A stretch of DNA of 64,000 nucleotides from Acetobacter garciniae (GCF_017377735.1 NZ_JAFVMH010000001.1:744001-808000); one strand, 5' to 3'. Shown: positions 52,550 through 62,048, numbered from the stretch's first letter. Notes: generated by a model from the letters alone, not told the origin. A program made the numbers and translations.

Positions 52550-53539
52550 CTAAAGGTGGCTCCACCCGCCGGTCTCGATATGCAGAGCCTGGCCATTTTC
52601 GTCGCGCACCTGCACGCCCGGCGTGCCTGCATGGAAATGGCCGATGCGTGTTACCGGCACACGCCCGTAAGGGCTTTCCAGATACCCCTTGCTGGCAAGC
52701 CGGTCTTCCTGCGCAGGAGGGACCGCCATAAGCAGTTCGTAATCGTCGCCCCCGGTCAGGCAGGTGCGTAGCCAGTCGGGGCCGGCCTGTCGTGCAGCAG
52801 GAGAAAGCGGGACTTTTGCCGCGTCTATTACGGCGGCAAGGCCGTTTTCGCGGGCAAGGTGCCCGGTGTCCTGCACCAGCCCGTCGGATACATCCATGGC
52901 GCAGGTGGCCAGGCCGTACAGGTCCAGCCCCAGCCGGGGTTCTGGCAAGCGGTAGCGCTGCGCCAGATGGCCCGATCCATCCTCAAGCTGGCCTTGCAGC
53001 ATTTTCAGGCCCAGCGCACCGTCACCGATGGTGCCTGTCACCCACAGGCCATCCCCCACCTGCGCGCCGCGGCGTTGCACGGCTTGCCCAGGCGCGACGG
53101 AGCCCATGATGGTCAGGGACAGAACGAGCGGGCCGGAGGTGGACGTCGTATCCCCCCCCATGAGACTGAGCCCGTACAGATCCTGGTCGGCCTTCAGCCC
53201 GGCGCAGAACTGGGCAACCCAGTCTTCGGTAATATGGGGCGGGCGGGCGAATGTCAGCAGCCAGCCTTCGGGCTTTGCTCCCATGGCCGCAAGATCGGAC
53301 AGGTTGCAGCGCAGCAGCTTGCGCCCTACGGTTTGCGGCGGATCGTCGGGCAGGAAATGGACATTCTCCACCATCGCGTCGGTGGCGAGCACAAGTTGGA
53401 GCCCCGGCGGCGGGGTGAAAACGGCGGCATCATCGCGCAGGTCCAGGGCGGCGGGGCCTGCAAGGGCTGCGAAATGCCGCCGGATAAAAGCGAATTCGCG
53501 CGGCAGGTCAGTCTGGTTGGCCAGCGGGGGCACCGTCAT
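52550..53539 (-). CDS. thiL: Thiamine-monophosphate kinase
   Basis: A 329-residue ATP-dependent kinase that makes thiamine diphosphate, the cofactor of the pyruvate dehydrogenase encoded in this window. The family motifs are LRDDAAVF near the N-terminus, VLATDAMVENVHFL, NLSDLAAMGAKP and LSLMGGDTTST, and the MDVSDGL segment. The start overlaps the end of nusB by 32 bp, a long overlap for coupled genes. The nusB-thiL order is conserved; pgpA, usually next, is at 2.8 kb. It ends 36 bp from the convergent GNAT-like gene. Confidence 0.94.
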   Translation of the reverse strand: MTVPPLANQTDLPREFAFIRRHFAALAGPAALDLRDDAAVFTPPPGLQLVLATDAMVENVHFLPDDPPQTVGRKLLRCNLSDLAAMGAKPEGWLLTFARPPHITEDWVAQFCAGLKADQDLYGLSLMGGDTTSTSGPLVLSLTIMGSVAPGQAVQRRGAQVGDGLWVTGTIGDGALGLKMLQGQLEDGSGHLAQRYRLPEPRLGLDLYGLATCAMDVSDGLVQDTGHLARENGLAAVIDAAKVPLSPAARQAGPDWLRTCLTGGDDYELLMAVPPAQEDRLASKGYLESPYGRVPVTRIGHFHAGTPGVQVRDENGQALHIETGGWSHL

Positions 53540-54032
53540 GATCCTGTGCTGCCTTCATCTGCTTGAAAACCGTGTCCAGAACGCCGTTGACCAGACGGGG
53601 TTCATCGCCCGAGAAAAACCCGTGGGCGACGTCCATGTATTCGTTGATCAGCACGGCGGCCGGTGTCTCGTCCGATTGCGCTTCCGCCATGGCGGCCAGG
53701 AAAAGTGCCCGCAACACCGGGTCCAGGCGCTCGATCGGCCAGGTGGAAGGCAATGTGGCGCTGATTGTCTGCATGATGGCGGTGTGGTTGGCCGCACCGG
53801 CGCGGACAATGGCGGAAAAAAGCTGTGTATCGGCTTCGGGAATACGGCCGTCCTCGTAGGTCTGGCCGTCCAGCGCCGTGCCGAAGCGGTGTACGAGAAA
53901 CTGCTCGATAACGGAGTCTGGACGATCCCCATTCTGCTCGATCTGAAACAGCGCCTGCACTGCCGCCACGCGGGCGGCGGTACGCGGCCTTTGGGCCGGT
54001 TTCAGCTTGGGTTGGTCCTGTGTTCCTGACAT
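53508..54032 (-). CDS. nusB: Transcription antitermination factor NusB
   Basis: A 174-residue all-helical RNA-binding protein that joins NusE at boxA to prevent termination of rRNA operons. The conserved ARVAAVQALFQIE start, the IERLDPVLRALFLAAMAE segment and NEYMDVAHGFF are visible. An N-terminal hydrophilic tail of about 20 residues is included by starting at ATG 54032, which has GGAG about 7 bp upstream. It follows nrdR by 60 bp. The riboflavin genes (ribD, ribE, ribH) that usually separate nrdR and nusB are missing here. Confidence 0.93.
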   Translation of the reverse strand: MSGTQDQPKLKPAQRPRTAARVAAVQALFQIEQNGDRPDSVIEQFLVHRFGTALDGQTYEDGRIPEADTQLFSAIVRAGAANHTAIMQTISATLPSTWPIERLDPVLRALFLAAMAEAQSDETPAAVLINEYMDVAHGFFSGDEPRLVNGVLDTVFKQMKAAQDHDGAPAGQPD

Positions 54033-54092
54033 CCGTCTCTCCTGCCCGCTTTGTACGGAGTGGCGTTTCATGGCGGTTTTACGCCGCAAGGT

Positions 54093-54569
54093 CTAGTCTT
54101 TTTGTGGGGCGCGGGCCCCGCTTGTTTCCATGAGGGTAAGAATTTCGGAAAAATCCCGGGCTTCGCGAAAATCCCTGTAAACGCTGGCAAAGCGCACATA
54201 GCCGACACTATCCACTTCCTTGAGCGCGTCCATGGCCAGTTCGCCGATACGGGTCGTTGCCACCTCCGTCTCCCCCGATGCTTCGAGATGGCGGACGATG
54301 CCGGTCACGATCTGCTCGACCTGTTCTTCCGAAACGGGGCGCTTGCGCAGGGCGATGCGGATCGAGCGGGTGATTTTCTCACGCTCGAACGGGGCGCGCC
54401 GCCCATCCTGCTTGACCACGACAAGTTCGCGCAACTGCACCCGTTCCACCGTGGTGAAGCGCTGCCCGCAGGACAGGCAGGCGCGCCGCCGACGAATGGC
54501 CGAGCCCTCCTCATTCGGGCGGCTGTCCTTGACCTGGCTGTCGGGGTTCCCGCAAAAAGGGCAACGCAT
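54093..54569 (-). CDS. nrdR: Transcriptional repressor NrdR
   Basis: A 158-residue nucleotide-sensing repressor of ribonucleotide reductase genes. The zinc ribbon is C3-P-F-C6 and C31-L-S-C34, and the ATP-cone domain (about 47-137) has [14 protein letters not shown]. Length is normal (about 150-160). It is the first gene of nrdR-nusB-thiL. The 138-bp gap 54570-54707 to the divergent exported protein has promoters only. Confidence 0.95.
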   Translation of the reverse strand: MRCPFCGNPDSQVKDSRPNEEGSAIRRRRACLSCGQRFTTVERVQLRELVVVKQDGRRAPFEREKITRSIRIALRKRPVSEEQVEQIVTGIVRHLEASGETEVATTRIGELAMDALKEVDSVGYVRFASVYRDFREARDFSEILTLMETSGARAPQKD

Positions 54570-54707
54570 GCTGCTGCCTACCTTCTTCTCAGAGCAGTGC
54601 CGATAATACCTGCTTAATTTTAAAAGAGCACTATGCCTACGACCAGATATGTCTTTCGGCTCGCCCCGTCCACAGTTGTCTTGTGCCTGTTATCGAATGG
54701 AGAACTC

Positions 54708-55244
54708 ATGAAACGCATTGTGGGGGCGGTCTGTATCATGACCGCGCTGTCCAGCCTGGCCGTCACATCTTTTTGCGCGCGGGCCCAGGCGCAGGGTCCG
54801 GCCCAGACCGAAGGCCCACCCGCCGCCCAGGCGGATACCACCAATGTGCCCGGGCAGGATAACGCGCAGAAGGATATTGTCGTCTCCCGCGCGGCCCTGG
54901 CCCTGCCGAGCGGCCACGGCGTGCCCCAGCTTTATTTCACGATCAAAAACACGGGTGCCACGGCGCATCTGCTCTCGGGCATTTCTTCCACCGCATGCCG
55001 GCACATGATCGGCCATCATGCGGACCAGGAAGGCACGGAAGCCACGCGTGACCTGTTTACCCACCTGGCCCTGCCCGCTGGTATGACACTGGTCTTTTCA
55101 GCAGGCGGCTATAACCTGCTGTGTTTCGGTGCCTCACCCGACCTGCACGCCACGCAGAACGTGCAGGTCACGTTCAGTTTTCTGGGCGGCTCGTCCCAGA
55201 ATGTACAGGTCCCCGTGGTGGCGAGCACAACCCCGGCAGACTGA
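54708..55244 (+). CDS. Exported PCuAC/DUF461-like protein with altered metal site
   Basis: A 178-residue protein with a Sec signal peptide (KRIVGAVC start, hydrophobic core, cleavage near ARAQA at about residue 29) and a low-complexity Pro/Ala/Gln linker to about 60. The rest matches the fold of periplasmic copper chaperones (PCuAC): a Y-F-x-I-x-N-x-G strand pattern (LYFTIKNTG), a turn, and LPAGMTLVFSAGGYNLL. The typical H-x-M and H-L-M copper ligands are not kept: the second reads Y-N-L-L-C. ATG 54708 has GGAG 5 bp upstream; a start 75 bp earlier is not needed. It may be a copper protein with a changed site or a non-metal relative. Confidence 0.65.
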   Translation: MKRIVGAVCIMTALSSLAVTSFCARAQAQGPAQTEGPPAAQADTTNVPGQDNAQKDIVVSRAALALPSGHGVPQLYFTIKNTGATAHLLSGISSTACRHMIGHHADQEGTEATRDLFTHLALPAGMTLVFSAGGYNLLCFGASPDLHATQNVQVTFSFLGGSSQNVQVPVVASTTPAD

Positions 55245-55307
55245 GCGGTTATCCGTCATGGGGGTGCAGCTCCCAAGGGCCCCCTGGCGAAAACCCCGGA
55301 GCGGGTG

Positions 55308-56810
55308 CTACTTGCCTGCGGGATAGGTGCTGAGCGTGCGTTTGACCGCATCATGCCAACCCGCGATCATGGTGCGGCGCTGGTTACGCTCCATCTTGGG
55401 CTCGAACAGGGAACCCCGCGCCCATTCCGAGGCAACGGTGCCTTCATTCTCCCAGATGCCGGTGGCCATGCCCGCAAGAAAGCCTGCGCCCATGGCGGTG
55501 GTTTCCACATTGCGGGGGCGTTCCACCTTGGCCTGGAGCATATCGGCCAGGAACTGGCAGTACCAGTCGTTGGCCGACATGCCGCCATCGACACGGATGC
55601 TCTCGGTCGCACCCCCACCATCCTGCTGCATGGCCGTGACCAGATCCAGCGTCTGGAAGGCGACTGATTCCAGTGCCGCGCGGGCAATATGGGCGGCCGT
55701 GGCGTCCAGCGTCAGCCCGCAGATCAGCCCGCGTGCGTCGGGGTCCCAGTGCGGAGCGCCCAGGCCCACGAAGCCGGGCACCATGTACACACCATGGCTG
55801 TGGTGCACACGGGTGGCCATGTCATCGGTCTGGGAGGCATGGGTAATCAGGTGCAGGCCGTCGCGCAGCCATTTGATAGCGGCACCGGCCACGAAAATGG
55901 AGCCTTCCAGCGCGTAGGTGGCCTTGCCGTTCAGCCGGTAGGCAATGGTGGTCAGCATGCGGTTGCGCGAGATAACCGGCTTGTCCCCGGTATTGAGCAG
56001 CACGAAGCAGCCCGTGCCGTAGGTTGCCTTGGCCATGCCGGGCGTAAAGCAGGCCTGCCCCACCACGGCGGCCTGCTGGTCCCCCGCGATCCCGGCAATG
56101 GGGATCGCGCGGCCGAACAGGGCCGGGTCGGTCTCGCCATATAATGTGCTGCTGTCCTTGACTTCGGGCAGAAGGGCGGCGGGCACACGGAACAGTCGCA
56201 AAAGCTCATCGTCCCATATCTGGCGATGGATATCGAACAGGGACGTCCGCGCGGCGTTGGTGGCATCGGTCGCGTGGACCTTGCCCCCCGTCAGCCGCCA
56301 CAGGATGAAGGAATCGATCGTGCCGAAGGCCAGTTCCCCCTTTTCGGCACGGGCGCGTGCATCGGGCACGTTATCGAGGATCCAGGCCAGTTTCGTGGCC
56401 GAGAAATACGGGTCCAGCAGCAGGCCGGTGCGTTCGCGCACCAGGTCTTCCACCCCGTCCTCGCGCAGTTTCTGGCAGGTCGCGGCCGTGCGGCGGTCCT
56501 GCCAGACAATGGCGCGGTGAATGGGCTTGCCCGTCGCACGTTCCCACACCACGATGGTTTCGCGCTGGTTGGTAATGCCGATCCCCGCCACCCGGTCGGC
56601 AGCACCACTTTTTTCAAGGGCTGCGCGCGCAGTGCTCAGCACGTCGCGCCAGATGTCTTCGGGGCAATGTTCCACCCATCCGGCATGCGGGTAATGCTGG
56701 GGAAATTCCTGCCGTGCCGCCGCCAGTTCCTGAGCATGCCGGTCAAAGACGATGCTGCGGGTTGATGTCGTTCCCTGATCAATCGCCAGGACACAGTCTT
56801 GCTTGCTCAT
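55308..56810 (-). CDS. glpK: Glycerol kinase
   Basis: A 500-residue FGGY-family kinase that phosphorylates glycerol with ATP, trapping it in the cell. The N-terminal [13 protein letters not shown] phosphate-binding loop, the FGGY signatures and the [13 protein letters not shown] segment near the C-terminus are seen. It is the last gene of the minus-strand glp set, 27 bp after glpF. GlpK, GlpF and GlpD convert glycerol to dihydroxyacetone phosphate, which TpiA (18.0 kb) can use. Confidence 0.95.
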   Translation of the reverse strand: MSKQDCVLAIDQGTTSTRSIVFDRHAQELAAARQEFPQHYPHAGWVEHCPEDIWRDVLSTARAALEKSGAADRVAGIGITNQRETIVVWERATGKPIHRAIVWQDRRTAATCQKLREDGVEDLVRERTGLLLDPYFSATKLAWILDNVPDARARAEKGELAFGTIDSFILWRLTGGKVHATDATNAARTSLFDIHRQIWDDELLRLFRVPAALLPEVKDSSTLYGETDPALFGRAIPIAGIAGDQQAAVVGQACFTPGMAKATYGTGCFVLLNTGDKPVISRNRMLTTIAYRLNGKATYALEGSIFVAGAAIKWLRDGLHLITHASQTDDMATRVHHSHGVYMVPGFVGLGAPHWDPDARGLICGLTLDATAAHIARAALESVAFQTLDLVTAMQQDGGGATESIRVDGGMSANDWYCQFLADMLQAKVERPRNVETTAMGAGFLAGMATGIWENEGTVASEWARGSLFEPKMERNQRRTMIAGWHDAVKRTLSTYPAGK

Positions 56811-56837
56811 GTGGAATAATCCTTCTGCGTGGAACGC

Positions 56838-57656
56838 TCAGTCAGCCGGGGTTGCGGATCTGGCCGATCTGGCGGGCATGAATGGGCGGAGCAGGACCTG
56901 GTACAGCGTGGCCCCGGCAAGCCCGCCCAGCAACGGCCCGACAACGGGCACCCACCAGTAGTTCTGGGGCCCCGGCAGGGCGGAAGGCCCCCAGCCCGCG
57001 ATAAAACAGAACAGGCGCGGCCCGAAATCGCGGGCCGGATTGATCGCCCAGCCTTCCAGATTGCCAGAAGACGCGCCGATAATGGCAACCAGCAGGCCGA
57101 TGATCAGCGCACCGGAATTGGCCTGGGGTGCGACGGTATTGTATTCGCATGTTATCGCGAAAATGCCGAGTACCAGGAAAGCGGTCAGGATAATCTCATC
57201 ACCCAAGGCGTGCAGCGGGGTGATCGCATCGCCCGGGGCTGTGAAAAACACACCGCCCGCCGCCCCGTCATGGACGAAATCCAGGTGATGGGCCTGCGCG
57301 AAATGCACGATGACCGGGCTGTAGAGGGTGTAGACCAGTGCCGCCCCCAAAAAGCCGCCCACGACCTGGGCCACCCAGTAGGGCACGACTTTTTTCCATG
57401 AAAAGCCACGGTAGCAGGCCAATGCGAGTGTGACGGCGGGGTTGGCGTGGGTGCCCGATACGGCCCCGGTCACGTAAATGGCGATCGTGACCCCCAGCCC
57501 CCATGTAATGGACAGCCCCCAATAGGACAGCCGGTAGGGGCTAGGGTCATAAAGCGCATACATGGCCACGACCGAATCCCCGATCATGACGATAATGAGC
57601 GTAGCCAGGCATTCGGCGATCAGCTCGCCCAGCAGGGCAAAAGTGGTCTTGTTCAT
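56838..57656 (-). CDS. glpF: Glycerol uptake facilitator
   Basis: A 272-residue aquaglyceroporin with six membrane helices. The two NPA boxes are intact: NPA at 72-74 in THANPAVTL and NPA at 206-208 followed by R209 (NPARDFGPR); the D-x-G-P-R context after the second box indicates the glycerol-conducting subclass. ATG 57656 has GAGG about 7 bp upstream; the longer frame to 57830 runs into glpD. It follows glpD by 58 bp and precedes glpK. Confidence 0.95.
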   Translation of the reverse strand: MNKTTFALLGELIAECLATLIIVMIGDSVVAMYALYDPSPYRLSYWGLSITWGLGVTIAIYVTGAVSGTHANPAVTLALACYRGFSWKKVVPYWVAQVVGGFLGAALVYTLYSPVIVHFAQAHHLDFVHDGAAGGVFFTAPGDAITPLHALGDEIILTAFLVLGIFAITCEYNTVAPQANSGALIIGLLVAIIGASSGNLEGWAINPARDFGPRLFCFIAGWGPSALPGPQNYWWVPVVGPLLGGLAGATLYQVLLRPFMPARSARSATPAD

Positions 57657-57714
57657 ATCTTTCCTCGTTCTTGTTTTTATTTTCCAGGAAAGGGCTCGGG
57701 CAAGGGGCTGAAGC

Positions 57715-59232
57715 TTATCCCAGCTTCTGGCGCATATAGGTTTCCACCCCGGCCTTGGCCGCGTCATTGATATGCAGGCCCAGCTTGCTGCGCCGCCACA
57801 GGACATCTTCCGCCGTGCGGGCCCATTCATGCGTGATCAGGTAGTCGATCTCACGCGTGCCCAGGTCTCCGCCCGGCAGCAGGCCCATCTCGGCCAGGGA
57901 CGTGGCTTCCCCGATGATCTCGTAAGCGCGGCTGCCGTAATTGCGCATCAGCCGCCAGGCCAGGCCTTCGGGCAGCCAGGGGGCCGCGCGGCGCAGCCTG
58001 TCCAGTGCCGCGGTAAACCCGCCTTCGCCTATATCGCCGCCGGGCAGTACCTCATTGGCGGTCCAGCTTTGGCCGGCCACGGCGGGCAGCACGGGGGCGA
58101 GCTTTTCAAGCGCGTGTTCGGCCAGCTTGCGGTAGGTCGTGATCTTGCCGCCGAAAATGGACAGCAACGGTGCGCCGTTCTGCGTGTCCAGGTCCAGCAC
58201 ATAATCGCGCGTGACGGCGGACGCGTTGGCCGATGCATCGTCATAAAGGGGGCGCAGGCCCGCATAGCTCCAGACCACGTCGGATTCCTTGACCGTGGCG
58301 CGGAAATAGCGGTTCACGCTTTCGCACAGATAGCTGATTTCGTCGGCAGCAATCGCGACCTTGCCCGGTTCCTGCTCCCACGGAATATCGGTGGTGCCGA
58401 TCAGGGTGAAATCCTGTTCGTAGGGAATGGCGAAGACGATGCGCTTGTCGGGGTTCTGGAAAATATAGGCCTGCGGCCCTTCGAACACGCGGGGGACGAC
58501 AATATGGCTGCCCTTGACCAGCCGGACCGACTTGGAGTTGGGCACCTTCAGCGTATCGGCCAGCAGGCGGGCGACCCAGGGCCCCGCCGCGTTGACCAGG
58601 GCGCGGGCCCGCACGGTGCTGGTCGCCCCCGTGGTACGGTCTTCCAGCGTTGCTTCCCACAGCCCGTTGACGCGGCTTGCGGCAACAAGCCGGGTGCGGG
58701 TGCGGATATCCGCCCCGCGCTGCGCTGCGTCGATGGCGTTGAGTACCACCAGGCGGCTGTCCTGCACCCAGCCATCGGAATAGACGAAGCCCTTGGTATA
58801 TTCGGGCTTGAGGGCGCGGCCCGACGAATGGGTCCGGAAATCGATGCCGCGCGACTTGGGCAGCGTCATGTTGGACGCCAGATGATCGTAAAGGAACAGG
58901 CCTGCCCGCAGCATCCAGGCCGGGCGGACCAGCTTGGAGTGCGGCAGCACGAATCGCATGGGCCAGATGATATGCGGCGCCATTTTCAGCAGGCGTTCGC
59001 GCTCCATCAGGGCTTCGCGCACCAGCCGGAATTCGTAATATTCCAGATATCGCAGGCCGCCATGAATAAGCTTGGTGCTGGCCGATGACGTATAGCTGGC
59101 CAGGTCATCCTGTTCGACCAGCAATACGGAAGCGCCACGCCCCGTGGCGTCGCGCGCGATACCTGCGCCGTTTACGCCACCGCCGACGATCAGCAGGTCA
59201 TAGGGGACGTTGGACGATTCAGTCTGTGACAT
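57715..59232 (-). CDS. glpD: FAD-dependent glycerol-3-phosphate dehydrogenase
   Basis: A 505-residue peripheral inner-membrane flavoenzyme that oxidises glycerol-3-phosphate to dihydroxyacetone phosphate and passes electrons to ubiquinone. The FAD motif GGGVNGAGIARDA and the STKLIHGGLRYLE segment are characteristic. The start is put at ATG 59232 (typical MSQTES start); an in-frame ATG at 59250 is an alternative and neither has a strong ribosome site. Its promoter at 59270-59298 overlaps a GlpR operator. It is the first structural gene after glpR. Confidence 0.94.
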   Translation of the reverse strand: MSQTESSNVPYDLLIVGGGVNGAGIARDATGRGASVLLVEQDDLASYTSSASTKLIHGGLRYLEYYEFRLVREALMERERLLKMAPHIIWPMRFVLPHSKLVRPAWMLRAGLFLYDHLASNMTLPKSRGIDFRTHSSGRALKPEYTKGFVYSDGWVQDSRLVVLNAIDAAQRGADIRTRTRLVAASRVNGLWEATLEDRTTGATSTVRARALVNAAGPWVARLLADTLKVPNSKSVRLVKGSHIVVPRVFEGPQAYIFQNPDKRIVFAIPYEQDFTLIGTTDIPWEQEPGKVAIAADEISYLCESVNRYFRATVKESDVVWSYAGLRPLYDDASANASAVTRDYVLDLDTQNGAPLLSIFGGKITTYRKLAEHALEKLAPVLPAVAGQSWTANEVLPGGDIGEGGFTAALDRLRRAAPWLPEGLAWRLMRNYGSRAYEIIGEATSLAEMGLLPGGDLGTREIDYLITHEWARTAEDVLWRRSKLGLHINDAAKAGVETYMRQKLG

Positions 59233-59269
59233 GATCTGGGCCGGTTCCATCAAAACGAAAGTCGGTGCA

Positions 59270-59298
59270 GTTTATTCGAAAACGAAAAGGAATGGCAA
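59270..59298 (-). promoter_or_regulatory. glpD promoter overlapped by GlpR operator
   Basis: On the minus strand, TTGCCA (rc of 59293-59298) and ATAAAC (rc of 59270-59275) have a 17-bp spacer. The GlpR operator TTCGAAAACGAA at 59275-59286 lies between these elements, as expected for repression. Start of transcription predicted near 59262. Confidence 0.55.
59275..59286. promoter_or_regulatory. GlpR operator 1
   Basis: TTCG-AAAA-CGAA, matching the E. coli GlpR consensus core TTCG-N4-CGAA exactly. It lies 43 bp upstream of the glpD start codon. A half-site (ACGAA) is at 59255-59259. Confidence 0.75.
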
Positions 59299-59337
59299 GA
59301 TAATTGGACGTGATCGCTGGCGGTAGTCAGCCTAGTG

Positions 59338-59349
59338 TTCGTTTACGAA
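59338..59349. promoter_or_regulatory. GlpR operator 2
   Basis: TTCG-TTTA-CGAA. Its centre is 63 bp from that of operator 1, about six helical turns, so two repressors could bind the same face and loop. It lies 26 bp beyond the glpR stop. Another half-site, CGAACGAA, is at 59363-59370. Confidence 0.72.
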
Positions 59350-59374
59350 AGGAAATCAGCCCCGAACGAAAAAC

Positions 59375-60145
59375 CTACTTCGGCACCACATGCAGGTGCA
59401 CGTCGTTGTCGCGCAGGATCGTGCGGATGGCGGCCGGGGGCGGCTGATCGGTATAAAAGGCGCTGATCTGCGAAATATGGCCTACCCGGGCCATGGGCCT
59501 GCGGCGGAACTTAGTGTGGTCGGCCAGCAGAAAGACCACCCGCGCATTGCGCAGGATGGCTTGTGCCGCGCTGATTTCATCGGCGTCGAAATCGAGCAGC
59601 GTGCCGTCTTCGTCAATGCCGCTGATACCGATCACGCCAAAATCCGCACGGTATTGCTCGATCATGGCCGCGGCCGCCGGGCCGACTATGCCACCATCGC
59701 GCAGGCGCACGCTGCCCCCCGTGATAATCAGGCTGCAATCGGGGGCCGGCGCCAGCAGGCTTGCCACATGGATATTATTGGTAATGACCCGCAACGCCTT
59801 GTGGGAGCGCAGGCAGCGGGCGAACGCTTCGGTCGTGGTGCCGATATTGATGAACAGCGAAGCCCCGTCCGGTATGGCGCGGGCGGCTTCGCGGCCTATG
59901 GCTTCCTTTTCGCGCAGGTGCAGGATCTGGCGGTCGGAATAGGCAATGTTCTCAGCCTGGGAAAGCGAACTGGCCCCCCCATGGTGGCGGGCGAGAAGGC
60001 CTTGCGCGTCCATGCAGTTCACATCGCGCCGGACGGTCTGCACCGTGACGTCGAGCATGCGGGCCAGTTCCTCGCTGCTCAGATAGCCGCGCTGGTTGAC
60101 CAGTTCCTGAATACGTTCACGCCGGAGCGCGACTGCACTTGTCAT
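59375..60145 (-). CDS. glpR: DeoR-family glycerol-3-phosphate regulon repressor
   Basis: A 256-residue repressor. The N-terminal DeoR helix-turn-helix (about 1-57) shows RRERIQELVNQRGYLSSEELARML-like spacing and VTVQTVRRDVN; the C-terminal sugar-phosphate-binding domain (about 75-235) has INIGTTTEAFA and ITNNIHVA. It precedes glpD and two operators of the GlpR consensus lie directly downstream, so it controls glpD-glpF-glpK. Glycerol-3-phosphate as inducer is known for the family. The start overlaps the recQ stop by 4 bp (ATGA), so glpR is transcribed with recQ, or from a promoter within it. Confidence 0.93.
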   Translation of the reverse strand: MTSAVALRRERIQELVNQRGYLSSEELARMLDVTVQTVRRDVNCMDAQGLLARHHGGASSLSQAENIAYSDRQILHLREKEAIGREAARAIPDGASLFINIGTTTEAFARCLRSHKALRVITNNIHVASLLAPAPDCSLIITGGSVRLRDGGIVGPAAAAMIEQYRADFGVIGISGIDEDGTLLDFDADEISAAQAILRNARVVFLLADHTKFRRRPMARVGHISQISAFYTDQPPPAAIRTILRDNDVHLHVVPK

Positions 60146-62025
60146 GCGTCTTTTGCCTCAATGACGGCCAGGACCGCCTCGCCATATCGTTCCAGTTTTG
60201 AACGCCCGACCCCTTTTATGTCGCCCAGCGTATCCAGATCGCCCGGTTTTTCCTGCGCAATGTCCCGCAAAACCGAGTCATGGAAAATAACGTAGGGCGG
60301 GATTTCCTGTTCCTGCGCTTCCTCACGCCGCCATTTGCGCAGGGCGTGGAACAGGGCCAGGCTGTCCTCGGACAGGTCGAGATCGGTATCGGTCCCCCGC
60401 CGGGACGACGCGCGCGCGGCATGCATGATGGGATCGGCCCGCAGGTGCACTTCCTCCGTGCCGCGCAGGATCGGCCGGGCTACGCCCTGGTTCAGTACAA
60501 GGCCGCCATATTGCGCCTGCGTCCGCAACGCCCCGCGTGCGATCAACTGCCGGGTAACGCTGCGCCAGAAGGGCTCGCTCTGGTCCTTGCCGATACCCCA
60601 GACCGAAAGCTTGTCATGGCCGTGGCGGCTGACGGCGTCCGTCATCTTGCCGCGCAGTACGGCTATGACATGCAGCGCGCCAAAGCTTTCGCCCGTTCGG
60701 TACACGGCTGAAAGCAGCTTGCGGGCGGCCTCCGTCCCGTCGAATGTCAGGGCCGGGTGCAGGCAGTTGTCGCAATGCCCGCAGGGTTCGGGCAGTTCTT
60801 CGCCAAAACAGTGCAGCAGCGCGCGGGTGCGGCAACTGGTGGTTTCGGTCAGCGCGATCATGGCTTCCAGGCGGCTGCTCATGACGCGTTTTTCATGGTC
60901 GGGGGCGGCGGACTGGTCCAGCCAGTAGCGCGCCCGGGCCATGTCCTCCCCCCCGTAAAGCAGCACCGTGTCGGATGGCAGGCCGTCGCGCCCGGCCCGG
61001 CCGATCTGCTGGTAATAGGCCTCGGGCGAGGCGGGCATGTCCAGATGTACCACGGCGCGCACATCGGGCCGGTCGATCCCCATGCCGAAGGCGATGGTGG
61101 CCACGATCACCAGCGGTTCCCCCGATCGGAACCGCAGCAGGGCCGCCCTTTTTTCCAGCGGTGACAGCCCGGCATGGTACGCAAGGGCCGCCCATCCCTT
61201 CTCGCGCAGGGCGGCGGCAATCCGCTCCGTTCTGGCGCGGCTGCCGCAATAGACGATACTGGCCGCATTCCTGTGCCGTGCCAGCGCGTCCTGCAACTGC
61301 TTGAGTTCGGACCCCTTGGGGTGGACGGCAATGTTCAGGTTGGGCCGATGGAAGCTGGAGACCAGGACATCCGCATGCGGCATGTCCAGGGCCGCCAGAA
61401 TATCCTCGCGCGTGCGTTCGTCCGCCGTTGCGGTCAGCGCGATGCGCGGCACGTTGGGGAAATGGCGCGGGAGTGCCGTCAGTGCCCTGTATTCGGGACG
61501 GAATTCATGCCCCCAGGCCGAAATACAATGCGCTTCGTCAATGGCGATGACCGAAAGCGGGATTGTCGCAAGCCTGTCCAGCGTGCCCGATGACAGGAGC
61601 CGTTCAGGGGAAATATATAGAAGATCGACCCGGCCCTGCGCCAGATCGGCCCGGACCTGGGCAGATTCGCTGGCCTCCAGTTCGGAATGCATGGCCGCGG
61701 CATTGATACCCACCTGGCGCAGGGCGGCTACCTGGTCGTCCATCAGCGCAATCAGGGGGGAGATCACCAGCCCCATGCCGGGGCGGCACAAGGCGGGCAC
61801 CTGATAACAGATACTCTTGCCCCCACCAGTTGGCATCAGCACCAGCGTGTCACGCCCGTGCATGACGTTTTCGACCGCCCTGGATTGCAGGCTGCGAAAT
61901 CCGTGGAAGCCGAAAACGTCGTGAAGAACCTGCTCGGGCGTTTTGTCGACAAAGCGGTCGCGCGGGGGGCCATGTGCAGGCCCCCCGGGGGGCAGGGTTG
62001 CAAAACCCTGGTCCATGTCAGGCAT
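60142..62025 (-). CDS. recQ: ATP-dependent DNA helicase RecQ
   Basis: A 627-residue 3'-5' helicase of recombination and repair. Walker A MPTGGGKS ends at K70-S71, the DEAH box is at 163-166, helicase domain 2 has the AYHAGLSPLEKR and GIDRPDVRAVVHLDMP segments, the zinc-binding cysteines are in CRTRALLHCFG and CGHCDNC, and an RQC winged helix and an HRDC domain (about 540-620) complete it. An N-terminal extension of about 25 residues is unusual but short. It overlaps glpR. Confidence 0.94.
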   Translation of the reverse strand: MPDMDQGFATLPPGGPAHGPPRDRFVDKTPEQVLHDVFGFHGFRSLQSRAVENVMHGRDTLVLMPTGGGKSICYQVPALCRPGMGLVISPLIALMDDQVAALRQVGINAAAMHSELEASESAQVRADLAQGRVDLLYISPERLLSSGTLDRLATIPLSVIAIDEAHCISAWGHEFRPEYRALTALPRHFPNVPRIALTATADERTREDILAALDMPHADVLVSSFHRPNLNIAVHPKGSELKQLQDALARHRNAASIVYCGSRARTERIAAALREKGWAALAYHAGLSPLEKRAALLRFRSGEPLVIVATIAFGMGIDRPDVRAVVHLDMPASPEAYYQQIGRAGRDGLPSDTVLLYGGEDMARARYWLDQSAAPDHEKRVMSSRLEAMIALTETTSCRTRALLHCFGEELPEPCGHCDNCLHPALTFDGTEAARKLLSAVYRTGESFGALHVIAVLRGKMTDAVSRHGHDKLSVWGIGKDQSEPFWRSVTRQLIARGALRTQAQYGGLVLNQGVARPILRGTEEVHLRADPIMHAARASSRRGTDTDLDLSEDSLALFHALRKWRREEAQEQEIPPYVIFHDSVLRDIAQEKPGDLDTLGDIKGVGRSKLERYGEAVLAVIEAKDA

Positions 62026-62048
62026 GGCGGATGGGGCGGGCGTTGTGT

